This document shows, piece after piece, positions 45,308-53,522 of a stretch of DNA of 64,000 nucleotides. Both the position numbers and the translations under genes were made by a program. The first letter of the stretch is position 1; the number at the start of each line of letters is the position of its first letter. A model generated the notes under the pieces. The model worked only from the letters and a program-made list of their open reading frames with translations, searched no databases and had not been told where the DNA came from. This stretch comes from Pseudomonas sp. UBA4617 (GTDB taxonomy: Bacteria > Pseudomonadota > Gammaproteobacteria > Pseudomonadales > Pseudomonadaceae), in NCBI RefSeq assembly GCF_002386445.1, contig NZ_DGIR01000027.1:124001-188000 (forward strand). The letters are read 5' to 3'.

Positions 45308-45702
45308 GCCTGCACCTGCGCACGTGGGTCGATGGCCAGTGCCTGGGCGACGCACTGCGCCGGCCTTGCCTGGATGAATTCGATGGCCAGGCCGTCGGGC
45401 AGGCGCAGCCAGTTGCGGCCCTGGGGCATTTCACTGACGCCAAAACGTCGGGCGGCCGCCAACGCGGCCTCCAGGTCTTCGCACATGATGCCCAGGTGCG
45501 CCAGGCGCCCTTCCGGGCCGGTGAAGTCCGGCTGGTGGATGAACTGCAGGCCACCGAGGGTCCAATATTGCGCTGGCTGCTCGACGTCGCCCTGGACCTC
45601 ACGCATGGTCATGCCGCACACCTCGCTGAAAAAGCGGATGTGCCAGTGAATGTCGCGCACCCAGAAAGCAACATGTTCGAGGTAGGCTTTTGGCTGGCTC
45701 AT
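45304..45702 (-). CDS. VOC (glyoxalase/dioxygenase superfamily) protein
   Basis: The 132-residue protein has one vicinal-oxygen-chelate module: LEHVAFWVRDIHWHIRFFSEV, then HLGIMCEDLEAALAAARRFG and WLRLPDGLAIEFIQ. The His and final Glu fit metal binding. It overlaps the reductase gene before it and the MaoC gene after it by 4 bp each. An isomerase or epimerase step on a CoA ester is possible. Confidence 0.85.
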   Translation of the reverse strand: MSQPKAYLEHVAFWVRDIHWHIRFFSEVCGMTMREVQGDVEQPAQYWTLGGLQFIHQPDFTGPEGRLAHLGIMCEDLEAALAAARRFGVSEMPQGRNWLRLPDGLAIEFIQARPAQCVAQALAIDPRAQVQA

Positions 45703-46646
45703 GAATGACTCCTTATCTGCTGATCGGCCATGGCGCGCTCGATACCTTTGATACAGGCCACCAGGGTCGCGTTGACCGGCGTAGCCACGCCGTGGCGCTG
45801 GCCCCAGCGCACGACGGAGCCGTTGATGAAATCGATCTCGGTGGCCGAGCCCTTTTCCAGGCTCTGCAGCATCGAGGTGCGGAAGCTTGCCGGCAGGCCT
45901 TCGGCGGCCAGCCGCCACGCGGCGTCCGGGTCGGCAAGGCTCAGGCGGATACCGGCGCGTTCGGCGACAGCGATGGCTTCGGCGACCGCGGCCTTGGCGG
46001 TGCTTTCCAGCAGCGGCTCGCTGTACAGCTGGCCATAGCTGAGCCGGGTAATGCCGCTGAGCGCGCCAGTGGCGACATTGACCAGCAGCTTGTCCCACAT
46101 GGTGCCGAGAATGTTGGCGCTGACCGTGGTGGCGAGCCCGGCGCCGTTGAATGCTTCGGCAATCGCCTGCACGCGTGGTGTGTGCGTGCCATCGAGTTCG
46201 CCGATGAATGTCTGCTTGCCGGCCACCCCGGCACGGATCGAACCCGGTGCCAGCAGCACGCCACCAACGTAGGTCTTGCCGGCCAGCACCCGCTCCGGGC
46301 CCACGGCCTCGGCCAGCAGGTCTTCGTGGCCGAGACCGTTCTGCAGCGACAGCACCAGCGTCTGCGGGCCGATCAGCGCGGCTGCCCCTGCGATCGCCTC
46401 GCGGGTGTGAAACGACTTGACCAGCACCACCACCAGGTCCGCCATTCCCACATCTTCAGCAGCACAGGCGGCGTTCACCTGCACCTGGCGCACGCCGCGC
46501 TCGTCCTGAACTTGCAGCCCGTGCTGCTGCATCGCCTCGACATGCGCGCGGCCCCGGTTCAACAGCCAGGTTTCATGCCCCGCCTCGCTCAAGGCTGCAC
46601 CAATGGCGCAACCCAGAGCACCGGCGCCCAGAATGCAGATTTTCAC
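45699..46646 (-). CDS. 2-Dehydropantoate 2-reductase-like (PanE/ApbA) oxidoreductase
   Basis: The 315-residue protein has NADP motif ILGAGALGCAIGAAL, LVKSFHT and LQNGLGH with the conserved Asn. The Lys helix is MWDKLLVNVATGAL, and the C-terminal segment is EIDFINGSVVRWGQRHG. It is the first gene of the five-gene operon, and its start lies 93 bp from a divergent LysR gene. Here it probably reduces a 2-keto acid of the pathway rather than ketopantoate. Confidence 0.9.
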   Translation of the reverse strand: MKICILGAGALGCAIGAALSEAGHETWLLNRGRAHVEAMQQHGLQVQDERGVRQVQVNAACAAEDVGMADLVVVLVKSFHTREAIAGAAALIGPQTLVLSLQNGLGHEDLLAEAVGPERVLAGKTYVGGVLLAPGSIRAGVAGKQTFIGELDGTHTPRVQAIAEAFNGAGLATTVSANILGTMWDKLLVNVATGALSGITRLSYGQLYSEPLLESTAKAAVAEAIAVAERAGIRLSLADPDAAWRLAAEGLPASFRTSMLQSLEKGSATEIDFINGSVVRWGQRHGVATPVNATLVACIKGIERAMADQQIRSHS

Positions 46647-46712
46647 GTCGCGGACCTCCTGTGGTTTGCGACTACCTTATGCAGCGGGCCTTATTGACGC
46701 TATACAATGCCT

Positions 46713-46728
46713 TCAATACATGTATTGA
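46713..46728. promoter_or_regulatory. Perfect 16-bp palindrome in the divergent promoter
   Basis: TCAATACATGTATTGA lies 12 bp before the LysR start and 67 bp before the operon start. It contains a T-N11-A LysR-type core and is the likely binding site of the adjacent regulator. Confidence 0.6.
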
Positions 46729-46739
46729 GTTTCACAATA

Positions 46740-47651
46740 ATGAGCACACTCGACACCTTGCCCGATCCCAAGCTGCTGCAGCTGTTCGATGTGCTGTACC
46801 AGTGCCGCAGCGTGACCCGTACGGCTGAACAACTGGGCCAGAGTCAGCCGACAGTGAGTATCTGGCTGGGTCGCTTGCGCGAAGAACTGAACGACCCGCT
46901 GTTTGTCCGCACCCCGGGCGGCATGGCCCCCACCCCGCGGGCTGACCAGTTGATCGGGCCCTGCCGCGAAGTGCTGGAGTCGCTGCGGCGCCTGACCACC
47001 TGGGCGCCGCAATTCGATCCGGCCACAGCGCAGCGGCGTTTTCGCCTGTGTGTCAGCGATGCCAGCCACATCACCTTGCTGCCCAGCATCCTCAACCACT
47101 TGCGCAGCCATGCGCCAGGCATTCGCCTGGAGGCGGCACGCATCGATGGCAATACCGAAAGTGCCCTGGAATCGGGCGAAGCGGACCTGGCCATCGGCTT
47201 CGTACCCTGGCTGGGCGCCGGCATGTACCAGCAGGTGTTGTTCGAACAGGACTGGGTCTGCCTGAGCAGCCCGCAACACCCACGCCTGGGCCAAGGTATC
47301 AGCGTGGCGCACTACCAGGCCGAAGGGCACGTGCAGGTCAGTGCCGGGACCGGGCAGAAGTTGCTCGAGGCCGGCCTGGCGCGGGCCGGCATCGAGCGCA
47401 GGATCATGCTGGAGCTGCCGGGGTTTCTCGGCCTCGGCATGATCGTCGGGTCGACCGACCTGGTGGCCACGCTACCGCGGCACATCGGCCAGACACTGGC
47501 CGACATGCATGGTTTGCAGGTGCACGATTGCCCGTTTGCGGTGGAAGGCTTCACGGTCAAGCAGCATTGGCACGCCCGGTACCAGCAGGACAGTGGCAAT
47601 CGCTGGATGAGGGAGGTGATCCGGGCGTTGTTCCAGGCCCGCAAAATCTAG
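46740..47651 (+). CDS. LysR-type regulator of the five-gene operon
   Basis: The 303-residue protein has an N-terminal winged helix-turn-helix of the NodD/LinR-like group (LLQLFDVLYQCRSVTRTAEQLGQ, SQPTVSIWLGRLREEL, GMAPTPRA) and a ligand domain. The ATG at 46740 follows the palindrome closely, which fits autorepression. It is divergent from the operon it most likely controls. Confidence 0.88.
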   Translation: MSTLDTLPDPKLLQLFDVLYQCRSVTRTAEQLGQSQPTVSIWLGRLREELNDPLFVRTPGGMAPTPRADQLIGPCREVLESLRRLTTWAPQFDPATAQRRFRLCVSDASHITLLPSILNHLRSHAPGIRLEAARIDGNTESALESGEADLAIGFVPWLGAGMYQQVLFEQDWVCLSSPQHPRLGQGISVAHYQAEGHVQVSAGTGQKLLEAGLARAGIERRIMLELPGFLGLGMIVGSTDLVATLPRHIGQTLADMHGLQVHDCPFAVEGFTVKQHWHARYQQDSGNRWMREVIRALFQARKI

Positions 47652-47782
47652 CATAGGTGCGTTTCACTGGCCGGCCAGCAAAGCAGGTCCAGGTGCATCC
47701 TGTCAGGGTATTGGAACTAAAAATGCAACCTCCTGTCGTATGGGCTATCGAGCACCCCTGCGCCTTCTGGAGGCGAACAAAC

Positions 47783-48244
47783 ATGAGAAAAACCCTGGTT
47801 GCCCTGTTTACCTGCGCCTTTGCGTTCGGCGCAACGGCACTGTTGCCAGCCGATATTTCGCCCATGGCTTCGGCCTATGCCAAGGGCGGTGGTGGTGGTG
47901 GTGGCGGTCACGGCGGTGGTGGTGGTCATGGCAATGGTGGCGGCCATGGTGGTGGCCTGGGCGGCGGTTTTGGCGGTGGCAAGGGTAGCCACTCTGGTAA
48001 CGGCATGGGCCAAAGCGATGACCATGCCGGCAAGGCCACGCGCGACCGTGGCTTGAGCGGTAACCACTACGGCAGCTCGCGCAACAGTGACAACGGCCAC
48101 GGCACTACCACTTCCGGTATTGCACAATCCAGAGACACCCGCGGTCTGGCGAAATCGACGGCGATCTCTGGCACTACGCCAGGTGACCACAACGCCAAAG
48201 GGCTGAGCGGCGCGGCCCGAAATTCGTCGAAGAACGATCGTTGA
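47783..48244 (+). CDS. Exported Gly/His-rich low-complexity protein
   Basis: The 153-residue protein has a signal peptide ending ASAYA and a Gly-His tract (GGGGHGGGGGHGNGGGHGGG region). A Ser/Asn/Thr-rich tail includes HYGSSRNSDNGHG and a final KGLSGAARNSSKNDR. GGAGG precedes the ATG. The His-Gly tract could bind metal; no characterised family is recognised. Confidence 0.65.
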   Translation: MRKTLVALFTCAFAFGATALLPADISPMASAYAKGGGGGGGGHGGGGGHGNGGGHGGGLGGGFGGGKGSHSGNGMGQSDDHAGKATRDRGLSGNHYGSSRNSDNGHGTTTSGIAQSRDTRGLAKSTAISGTTPGDHNAKGLSGAARNSSKNDR

Positions 48245-48437
48245 GGCTCGACACGGCCATCGTCGGACACGGTTGAGACCTGCACGCCCGGCCAACTGCC
48301 GCAGCGTGCAGATCAATCCCACAGCGCACTCAACCCTGGTGCGCCCCGGCTATGCTGGCCGCCCCCCGGCCAGCATTGTGACGCCCACCCTTGCCCACCG
48401 ACCAGGGCCTGGCAAAGCCTTGTCGAGACCACCGCCA

Positions 48438-48836
48438 ATGCCCAGCACACCTGTCCTGTCCGCCTTGCTGTTGTTGTTCAGCGCCACCCTCGTACCCGAA
48501 GCACTGGCCGGCGAGCGCTGCGCATCGGCACGCAGCAACAATGCCTCGACCTTGCTGATCGAAACGGCTTCGCAGCAGTATGCCGAAGGCCAGCTGGACC
48601 AGGCGGCGGCCACCCTGGAGCGCGCGCTGCACATCCAGCCGAATAATCCGGCAACCTTGCACTACCTGGGCGTGCTGCGCCTTCAGCAAGGGCAGTACGA
48701 ACAGGCCGAAACCCTGGCGCTGCGCTCCAACCTGCGTGTCGGCGCCAACCATGCGTTACGCAATCGCAACCTGCAGCTGATAGAGGCCGCGCACAGTGCC
48801 CGGCGCTCAGGCATGCTGCCGACCGCTGCGCAATGA
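48438..48836 (+). CDS. Small secreted TPR protein
   Basis: The 132-residue protein has a signal peptide ending EALA-GE. About two tetratricopeptide repeats follow (ASQQYAEGQLDQAAATLERALHIQ, PATLHYLGVLRLQQGQYEQAETLAL). It would act as a periplasmic adaptor. It is convergent with the SDR gene, whose stop is 8 bp away. Confidence 0.7.
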   Translation: MPSTPVLSALLLLFSATLVPEALAGERCASARSNNASTLLIETASQQYAEGQLDQAAATLERALHIQPNNPATLHYLGVLRLQQGQYEQAETLALRSNLRVGANHALRNRNLQLIEAAHSARRSGMLPTAAQ

Positions 48837-48843
48837 CGGCGAC

Positions 48844-49548
48844 CTAGACACTCCGCGTCAGGCCGCCATCGACCCTGATGTTCTGCCCGGTGATATAGGC
48901 GGCCCCTTCGCTGGCCAGGAAGGCGATGGTCGCGGCAATTTCGTCGCTGGAGCCATAGCGCTTGAGCGGTACGCTGTCGCGGCGCTGCTCGGTGGCCGGC
49001 AGGCTGTCGATCCAGCCAGGCAGCACATTGTTGATGCGCACGTTGTCGGCGGCGTAGGTGTCGGCGAAGATCTTGCTGAACGCAGCCAGCCCCGAACGGA
49101 ACACCGCCGAGGTGGGGAACATCTCGTTGGGTTCGAACGCCCAGGCGCTGGAGATGTTGATGATGGTCCCGCCCTTCTGCCGTTGCATGATCGGCGTTAC
49201 GAGGCGGGCCGGGCGGATGACATTGAGCAGGTAGGTATCCATGCCCTTGTGCCAGTCTTCGTCGCTGATCTCCAGGATTGGCGCGCGTGGCCCGTGCCCG
49301 GCGCTGTTGACCAGCACGTCGACGCGCCCCCACTGCCCGACCACGGCATCGACCAGGCGCTGCAGGTCGGCAACCGACTGGTTGCTGCCAGTAATGCCAA
49401 TACCGCCCAGTTCACAGGCCAGCGCTTCGCCCTTGCCCGACGACGACAGGATGCCGACCTTGAAACCCTCGGCGGCCAGGCGGCGTGCCGCTGCGGCGCC
49501 CATGCCGCTGCCACCGGCGGTGATGATGGCTACTTTTGCTACAGACAT
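48844..49548 (-). CDS. Short-chain dehydrogenase/reductase with substituted catalytic pair
   Basis: The 234-residue protein has the Rossmann motif TAGGSGMGAAAARRLA, NSAGHG and the Ser in INISSAWAF. The expected YxxxK reads TSAVFRS, so the catalytic Tyr and Lys are absent. The C-terminal part (NVLPGWIDS, GAAYITGQNIRVDGGL) is normal. It may use an altered mechanism or only bind ligand. It lies downstream of a LysR gene on the same strand and shares an operator-like repeat with it. Confidence 0.82.
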   Translation of the reverse strand: MSVAKVAIITAGGSGMGAAAARRLAAEGFKVGILSSSGKGEALACELGGIGITGSNQSVADLQRLVDAVVGQWGRVDVLVNSAGHGPRAPILEISDEDWHKGMDTYLLNVIRPARLVTPIMQRQKGGTIINISSAWAFEPNEMFPTSAVFRSGLAAFSKIFADTYAADNVRINNVLPGWIDSLPATEQRRDSVPLKRYGSSDEIAATIAFLASEGAAYITGQNIRVDGGLTRSV

Positions 49549-49636
49549 GTTGCCTCCCGTGATACCCAGCATTGTGTTTGCAAGTGCGTTCACACTAGCA
49601 GCCACGCTGGCAGCGAGGGAGGCAGCCCGGCCTCGC

Positions 49637-50542
49637 CTAGACGATAGATTTTCTATCGTGCGCTTGCGCCTGTAACCACGCCCTGACGATCTGCAGGGTG
49701 GCAGACGGCTGCCTTTTGCGCGGCCAAACCAGGTAGAACGCCCTGTCCAGCTGCAATTGCTGCGGGAACACCTGCACCAGGCGGCCGGCGGCAATGTCGT
49801 CGCTGACAAAGGCCTGGCTGGCCAGGGTAATGCCCTGCCCGCCAATCGCAGCGTCAATGGCCAGCGACGTCTGGTTGAAGCGCACGGTGCGGGCGCTGGC
49901 GGGCGGATGGCCTGGGAACACCGCGGCGTAGAACTGCGGCCAGAAGTTGTGCGCATCGTGCAACGCCACATAGCGCTGCAAGGCGCCGAAATCCCCGGGT
50001 CGCCCCATTTCGGCCAGCAACCCCGGGCTGGCCACCGCGATCACTGCGGGGGCCATCAGCAACTCGGCATTCAGGCCCGGAGCAAATGGCGGCTGGCCAT
50101 AACGTACGGCCAGGTCCACGCCGTCGGTGTGAAAATGACACAGCCGGTCGGTGGCCAGCACCCGCAGGTCAATCTCGGGGTTGCGCTCGGCAAAGTGCCC
50201 GAGCCTGGGGATCAGCCATTTCGAGGCAAAGGTTGGCGTCACGCTGACGGTGAGCTGGGACGGCGCCGGGCGCAACAGCCGCGTGGCTTCGTCGATCATC
50301 GCCAGGGCGCTGCGCACGCTGGTGCTGTAGGCGTGCCCGGCATCGGTCAGGCCAAGGCCACGCGGCAGGCGCTCGAACAGGCGCACCTGCAGGCTGGCCT
50401 CCAGCCCGCGCACCTGCTGGGCAACCGCCGCCTGGGTCACGCCAAGCTCCTCGGCCGCCAGGCGGAAGTTCAAGTGACGCGCCACCACTTCGAACACGCG
50501 TAGCGCATTGAGCGAAGGCAACCCGGGGTAACCTGCAGGCAT
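49637..50542 (-). CDS. LysR-type regulator (GcvA-like)
   Basis: The 301-residue protein has the GcvA-like start LPSLNALRVFEVVARHLNFRL and AAEELGVTQAAVAQQVRGLE. The ligand domain has FHTDGVDLAVRYG. The MPAGYPG start at 50542 sits directly beside a 17-bp dyad. The SDR gene follows 88 bp downstream and is the likely target. Confidence 0.88.
   Translation of the reverse strand: MPAGYPGLPSLNALRVFEVVARHLNFRLAAEELGVTQAAVAQQVRGLEASLQVRLFERLPRGLGLTDAGHAYSTSVRSALAMIDEATRLLRPAPSQLTVSVTPTFASKWLIPRLGHFAERNPEIDLRVLATDRLCHFHTDGVDLAVRYGQPPFAPGLNAELLMAPAVIAVASPGLLAEMGRPGDFGALQRYVALHDAHNFWPQFYAAVFPGHPPASARTVRFNQTSLAIDAAIGGQGITLASQAFVSDDIAAGRLVQVFPQQLQLDRAFYLVWPRKRQPSATLQIVRAWLQAQAHDRKSIV
49642..49658. promoter_or_regulatory. 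Operator-like dyad before the SDR gene
   Basis: CGATAGATTTTCTATCG has CGATAG arms and overlaps the last codons of the LysR gene, 94-110 bp before the SDR start. A 15/17 match lies at 50545-50561. Confidence 0.5.
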
Positions 50543-50544
50543 GG

Positions 50545-50561
50545 CGATGGTTTTTCTATCG
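50545..50561. promoter_or_regulatory. Operator-like dyad before the LysR gene
   Basis: CGATGGTTTTTCTATCG lies 3 bp upstream of the LysR start codon and matches 49642-49658 at 15 of 17 positions. This supports autoregulation plus control of the SDR gene. Confidence 0.5.
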
Positions 50562-50774
50562 GCTGAATATTGCGCGAGGCTAACCTTGTCAGCCTGGGAA
50601 GTCGATGCCCTGGCGCTTGCATGGCCCTGCAGCGACGGTTCACAGCTGCGCATGCTGTAAGCCCGGCGCACACGCTGGCAGAATCCACCAGCCCTGCGCA
50701 CATCCCTACAAGGCACAACGCCCTGCAGCGTGCTTCACTACACCGCCAAGCCCTCTGTCCCGGAACCGAGCCCC

Positions 50775-51680
50775 ATGAACCGCAACGACCTGCGCCGCGT
50801 CGACATGAACCTGCTGGTGGTGTTCGAAGCCCTGATGATCGAACGCAACCTGACCCGCGTCGGCGAAAAGCTGTTCATCACCCAGCCCACTGTCAGTGCC
50901 GCGCTGGCGCGCCTGCGCGAGCTGTTCGACGACCCGCTGCTGATCCGCAACGGCCGGGCCATGGAACCCACGCCCAGGGCCATGCAGATCTTCGCCGAGC
51001 TGGGGCCGGCCATGGATGTGATCTCCGCCGCCATCAGCCGCGCCCGCGAGTTCGACCCGACCAGCAGCTGCAACGTGTTCCGCCTGGGGTTGTCGGACGA
51101 TGCCGAGTTCGGGCTGTTCCCGGCCCTGCTCCAGGCCCTGCGCGAAGAGGCACCGAACATCAGCGTGGTGGTGCGGCGAGCCAACTTCCTGTTGATGCCG
51201 GGGCTGTTGTCCAGTGGCGAGATCTCGGTAGGAGTGAGCTACACCACCGACCTGCCGGCCACCGCCAAACGCCGCAAGCTGCGTGACATCGGCGTGCGTG
51301 TGTTGCGTGCCGACGACCGTCCGGGCCCGCTGAGCCTCGACGAATACTGCGCGCGCCCGCATGTGATGGTGTCGTTCTCGGGCGACATGAGCGGCAACAT
51401 CGACCTCGACCTGGCGCGCATCGGCCGCTGCCGCAAGGTGGTGCTGGCGGTGCCGCAGTTCGGCAGCTTGCGCGCCTTGCTGCGCAACACCGAGCTGATC
51501 GCCACGGTGCCGGACTATGCCGCCTGCGCCTTGGCCGACGATGGCAGCCTGCGCGCCGACCCGGCGCCTTTCGAGATCACCGAGGCCGAGCTGTCGATGG
51601 TATGGAGCGGTGCCCAGGACAACGACCCCGCCGAGCGCTGGTTGCGCGAGCGCATCCTGCAGTTCATGGCGGCGCGGTAA
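50775..51680 (+). CDS. LysR-type regulator
   Basis: The 301-residue protein opens MNRNDLRRVDMNLLVVFEAL and has the helix-turn-helix NLTRVGEKLFITQPTVSAAL with RNGRAMEPTPRA, of the NodD/PcpR-like group. It is divergent from the GcvA-like gene. No obvious partner operon lies downstream, only a lipoprotein gene, so its target is unknown. Confidence 0.87.
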   Translation: MNRNDLRRVDMNLLVVFEALMIERNLTRVGEKLFITQPTVSAALARLRELFDDPLLIRNGRAMEPTPRAMQIFAELGPAMDVISAAISRAREFDPTSSCNVFRLGLSDDAEFGLFPALLQALREEAPNISVVVRRANFLLMPGLLSSGEISVGVSYTTDLPATAKRRKLRDIGVRVLRADDRPGPLSLDEYCARPHVMVSFSGDMSGNIDLDLARIGRCRKVVLAVPQFGSLRALLRNTELIATVPDYAACALADDGSLRADPAPFEITEAELSMVWSGAQDNDPAERWLRERILQFMAAR

Positions 51681-51705
51681 ACCATCGACCTCATCGATAG
51701 CCACC

Positions 51706-51771
51706 ATGAATGCCATCGAGTTCCGCTGCGCCTGGTGCGGGCGGAAGATAGCGGCATTCACTGATGGATGA
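51706..51771 (+). CDS. Possible 21-residue CxxC micro-ORF
   Basis: An ATG-to-TGA frame encodes MNAIEFRCAWCGRKIA plus five residues. The CAWC pair resembles the first knuckle of a Com-like zinc ribbon. No Shine-Dalgarno sequence is visible, so it may be untranslated or a remnant. Confidence 0.2.
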   Translation: MNAIEFRCAWCGRKIAAFTDG

Positions 51772-51779
51772 GGCTTCCC

Positions 51780-52376
51780 ATGAAAACCGGCATGATCGCT
51801 GCCCTGCTCGCCTTGCTGGCCACCCTCGGCGGTTGCGCCAGCCCAGCCAGCACCGCCACCCAGCCCTACGCGCATTTCTATGCGGCCACCGCTATTTCCG
51901 GCGTGGCCCTGGCCCCTGGCCAGCGAGTGGCAGTGTTGCTGGGGCGGGATACCGAAGCCACCCTCGAATACCTCGGCAGCCATCAAGCCCAGGCTGCCAC
52001 GCCGACCCGGGGCCAGCGCATACCGGTGGCGACCCTGAACAGCGAGAGCCAGGCGTACGACTGGCTGGCACGCTCGCTGGCGCAGCAGTTCGCCGAAGTG
52101 ACCTTCTATGACGACCTCGACACGCTGCTGGGCGACCACCCCGATGTCATCGTGCTGCTCGATACTGAAAGCCGCCTGGCCAGTGCCGAGATCGAAAGCC
52201 GGGTGGTGGCGCGCTTCTTTGACGACCAGCTGACCTACATCGGCCGGGCCGAAGGCCGCGCGCACAAGCGCCTGGGCGACGTGGCGCGGGTGGCCGAGGA
52301 TGAACGCGCGGTGCAGGCCGATGCCTTGCGCGACTTTGACGATTCGTTGCAGGTGCTGTTGAAGCGCCGGGTATGA
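51780..52376 (+). CDS. Putative lipoprotein of unknown function
   Basis: The 198-residue protein has a lipobox LATLGGC giving a lipid-modified Cys at about residue 18. A mixed alpha/beta domain follows (RVAVLLGRDTEATLEYLG, VTFYDDLDTLLGDHPDVIVLLDTES), with DQLTYIGRAEGRAHKRL near the C-terminus. GAGG lies before the ATG at 51780. No family recognised. It would be anchored in the inner or outer membrane. Confidence 0.7.
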   Translation: MKTGMIAALLALLATLGGCASPASTATQPYAHFYAATAISGVALAPGQRVAVLLGRDTEATLEYLGSHQAQAATPTRGQRIPVATLNSESQAYDWLARSLAQQFAEVTFYDDLDTLLGDHPDVIVLLDTESRLASAEIESRVVARFFDDQLTYIGRAEGRAHKRLGDVARVAEDERAVQADALRDFDDSLQVLLKRRV

Positions 52377-52396
52377 AGGCGCGATCGCGGGGTTTG

Positions 52397-53275
52397 CTAC
52401 TTGCCCCGCTGCATCCACGCCGCGCCCAGCCCACTCAGGCAGATCACCGCGATACCGACCAGGCTCAGGGTATCCGGTACCTGGCTGTAGGCCACCAGGC
52501 CAAGCAACCCGGCAAACACGATCTGGCAGTAGCTGAACGGCGCCAGCAATGCCGGCGCGGCATGGCGGAAAGCCTGGGTCAGCAGCAGGTGCGCGGTCAT
52601 GCCGAAACCGCCCAGCGCCAGCATCAGCAAGGCGTGGTCCCAACGTGGCATTTCCCAGAAGAACGGCACCAGCGCGCTCATGGCCAGGGTATTGCACAAC
52701 CCCGCATAGAAGTTGCTGGTAGTCGGGCTGTCATGCGCCGCCAGGATGCGCGTCAGCAATTGATAGAAGCAGAAGCCCAGCGCCGAACCGAACGGGTACA
52801 GGATGGCGGGGGTGAACATCGCCCCTCCCGGATGCACCACTACCAGCACGCCAATGAAGCCCATCACCACCGCGACCCACTGCCCCACCGTGACCCGCTC
52901 CTTGAGCAGCGGCGCCGACAGCGCAGTGACCAGCACCGGGGCGAGGAAGTTGACCGCAGTCGCTTCGGCCAGCGGCAGGTACTGCAGGCCACTGGTGAAC
53001 AGCAGGCTGGTACTCAGCAGGCTCAACGCACGCAAGGTCTGCAACAGCGGGCGGCGCGTGCGCAACACGTTGAGCCCGGCCCTGGGCAGGAAAATGCCGG
53101 CCATCAGCAAGGTATGCACCACATACCGGGCCCACACCACCATGATGACCGGGTACAGGCCGCCCAGGAACTTGGACAGGGCATCGTGACTGGCGAACAG
53201 GAACGTCGCCACCACCACCAGGGCAATGCCGCGCAGGGGTTGGTTGACTCCGGACAGCGGTGTGCTGGAACTCAT
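52397..53275 (-). CDS. EamA/DMT-superfamily exporter
   Basis: The 292-residue protein has ten hydrophobic segments in two EamA halves (GIALVVVATFLFASHDALSKFL in the first; SNFYAGLCNTLAMSALVPFF in the second). Residues YLPLAEATAVNFLAPVLVTAL form the conserved helix 4. Drug/metabolite exporters of this type move amino acids or small metabolites. The MSSSTPL start at 53275 avoids an unsupported extension. It converges with the lipoprotein gene. Confidence 0.88.
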   Translation of the reverse strand: MSSSTPLSGVNQPLRGIALVVVATFLFASHDALSKFLGGLYPVIMVVWARYVVHTLLMAGIFLPRAGLNVLRTRRPLLQTLRALSLLSTSLLFTSGLQYLPLAEATAVNFLAPVLVTALSAPLLKERVTVGQWVAVVMGFIGVLVVVHPGGAMFTPAILYPFGSALGFCFYQLLTRILAAHDSPTTSNFYAGLCNTLAMSALVPFFWEMPRWDHALLMLALGGFGMTAHLLLTQAFRHAAPALLAPFSYCQIVFAGLLGLVAYSQVPDTLSLVGIAVICLSGLGAAWMQRGK

Positions 53276-53522
53276 GGCACTCTCGATGACGGCGCGGCTG
53301 GGTGCGGCGCCCGGGGAAGGCCCGCGCAGGCATGGCCCGGCGGATGCAACAGCTGGAATTCTAGAAGAGATGCCGCAGCATAAGGAAGTTTCATCGCCGC
53401 TCGCCCAGGCCGATTGCAGATTCTGTTCGCTGATCGACCACTTTTCGCCCGGCACGCATGGCCCGTGCCGTGCTGATCGCTGACCATCGACTGCGATCCC
53501 CCGCAGCTGACAAGGAATCTAC

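Noticed and set aside
47880..47990. GGTGGT-rich tract considered as a simple-sequence repeat
   Set aside because: It encodes the Gly-His tract of an exported protein with a good ribosome-binding site; codon use is mixed.
50706..52697. Minus-strand frame of 663 codons across a LysR and a lipoprotein gene
   Set aside because: It spans two real plus-strand genes and their spacer and has no start signal or domain.
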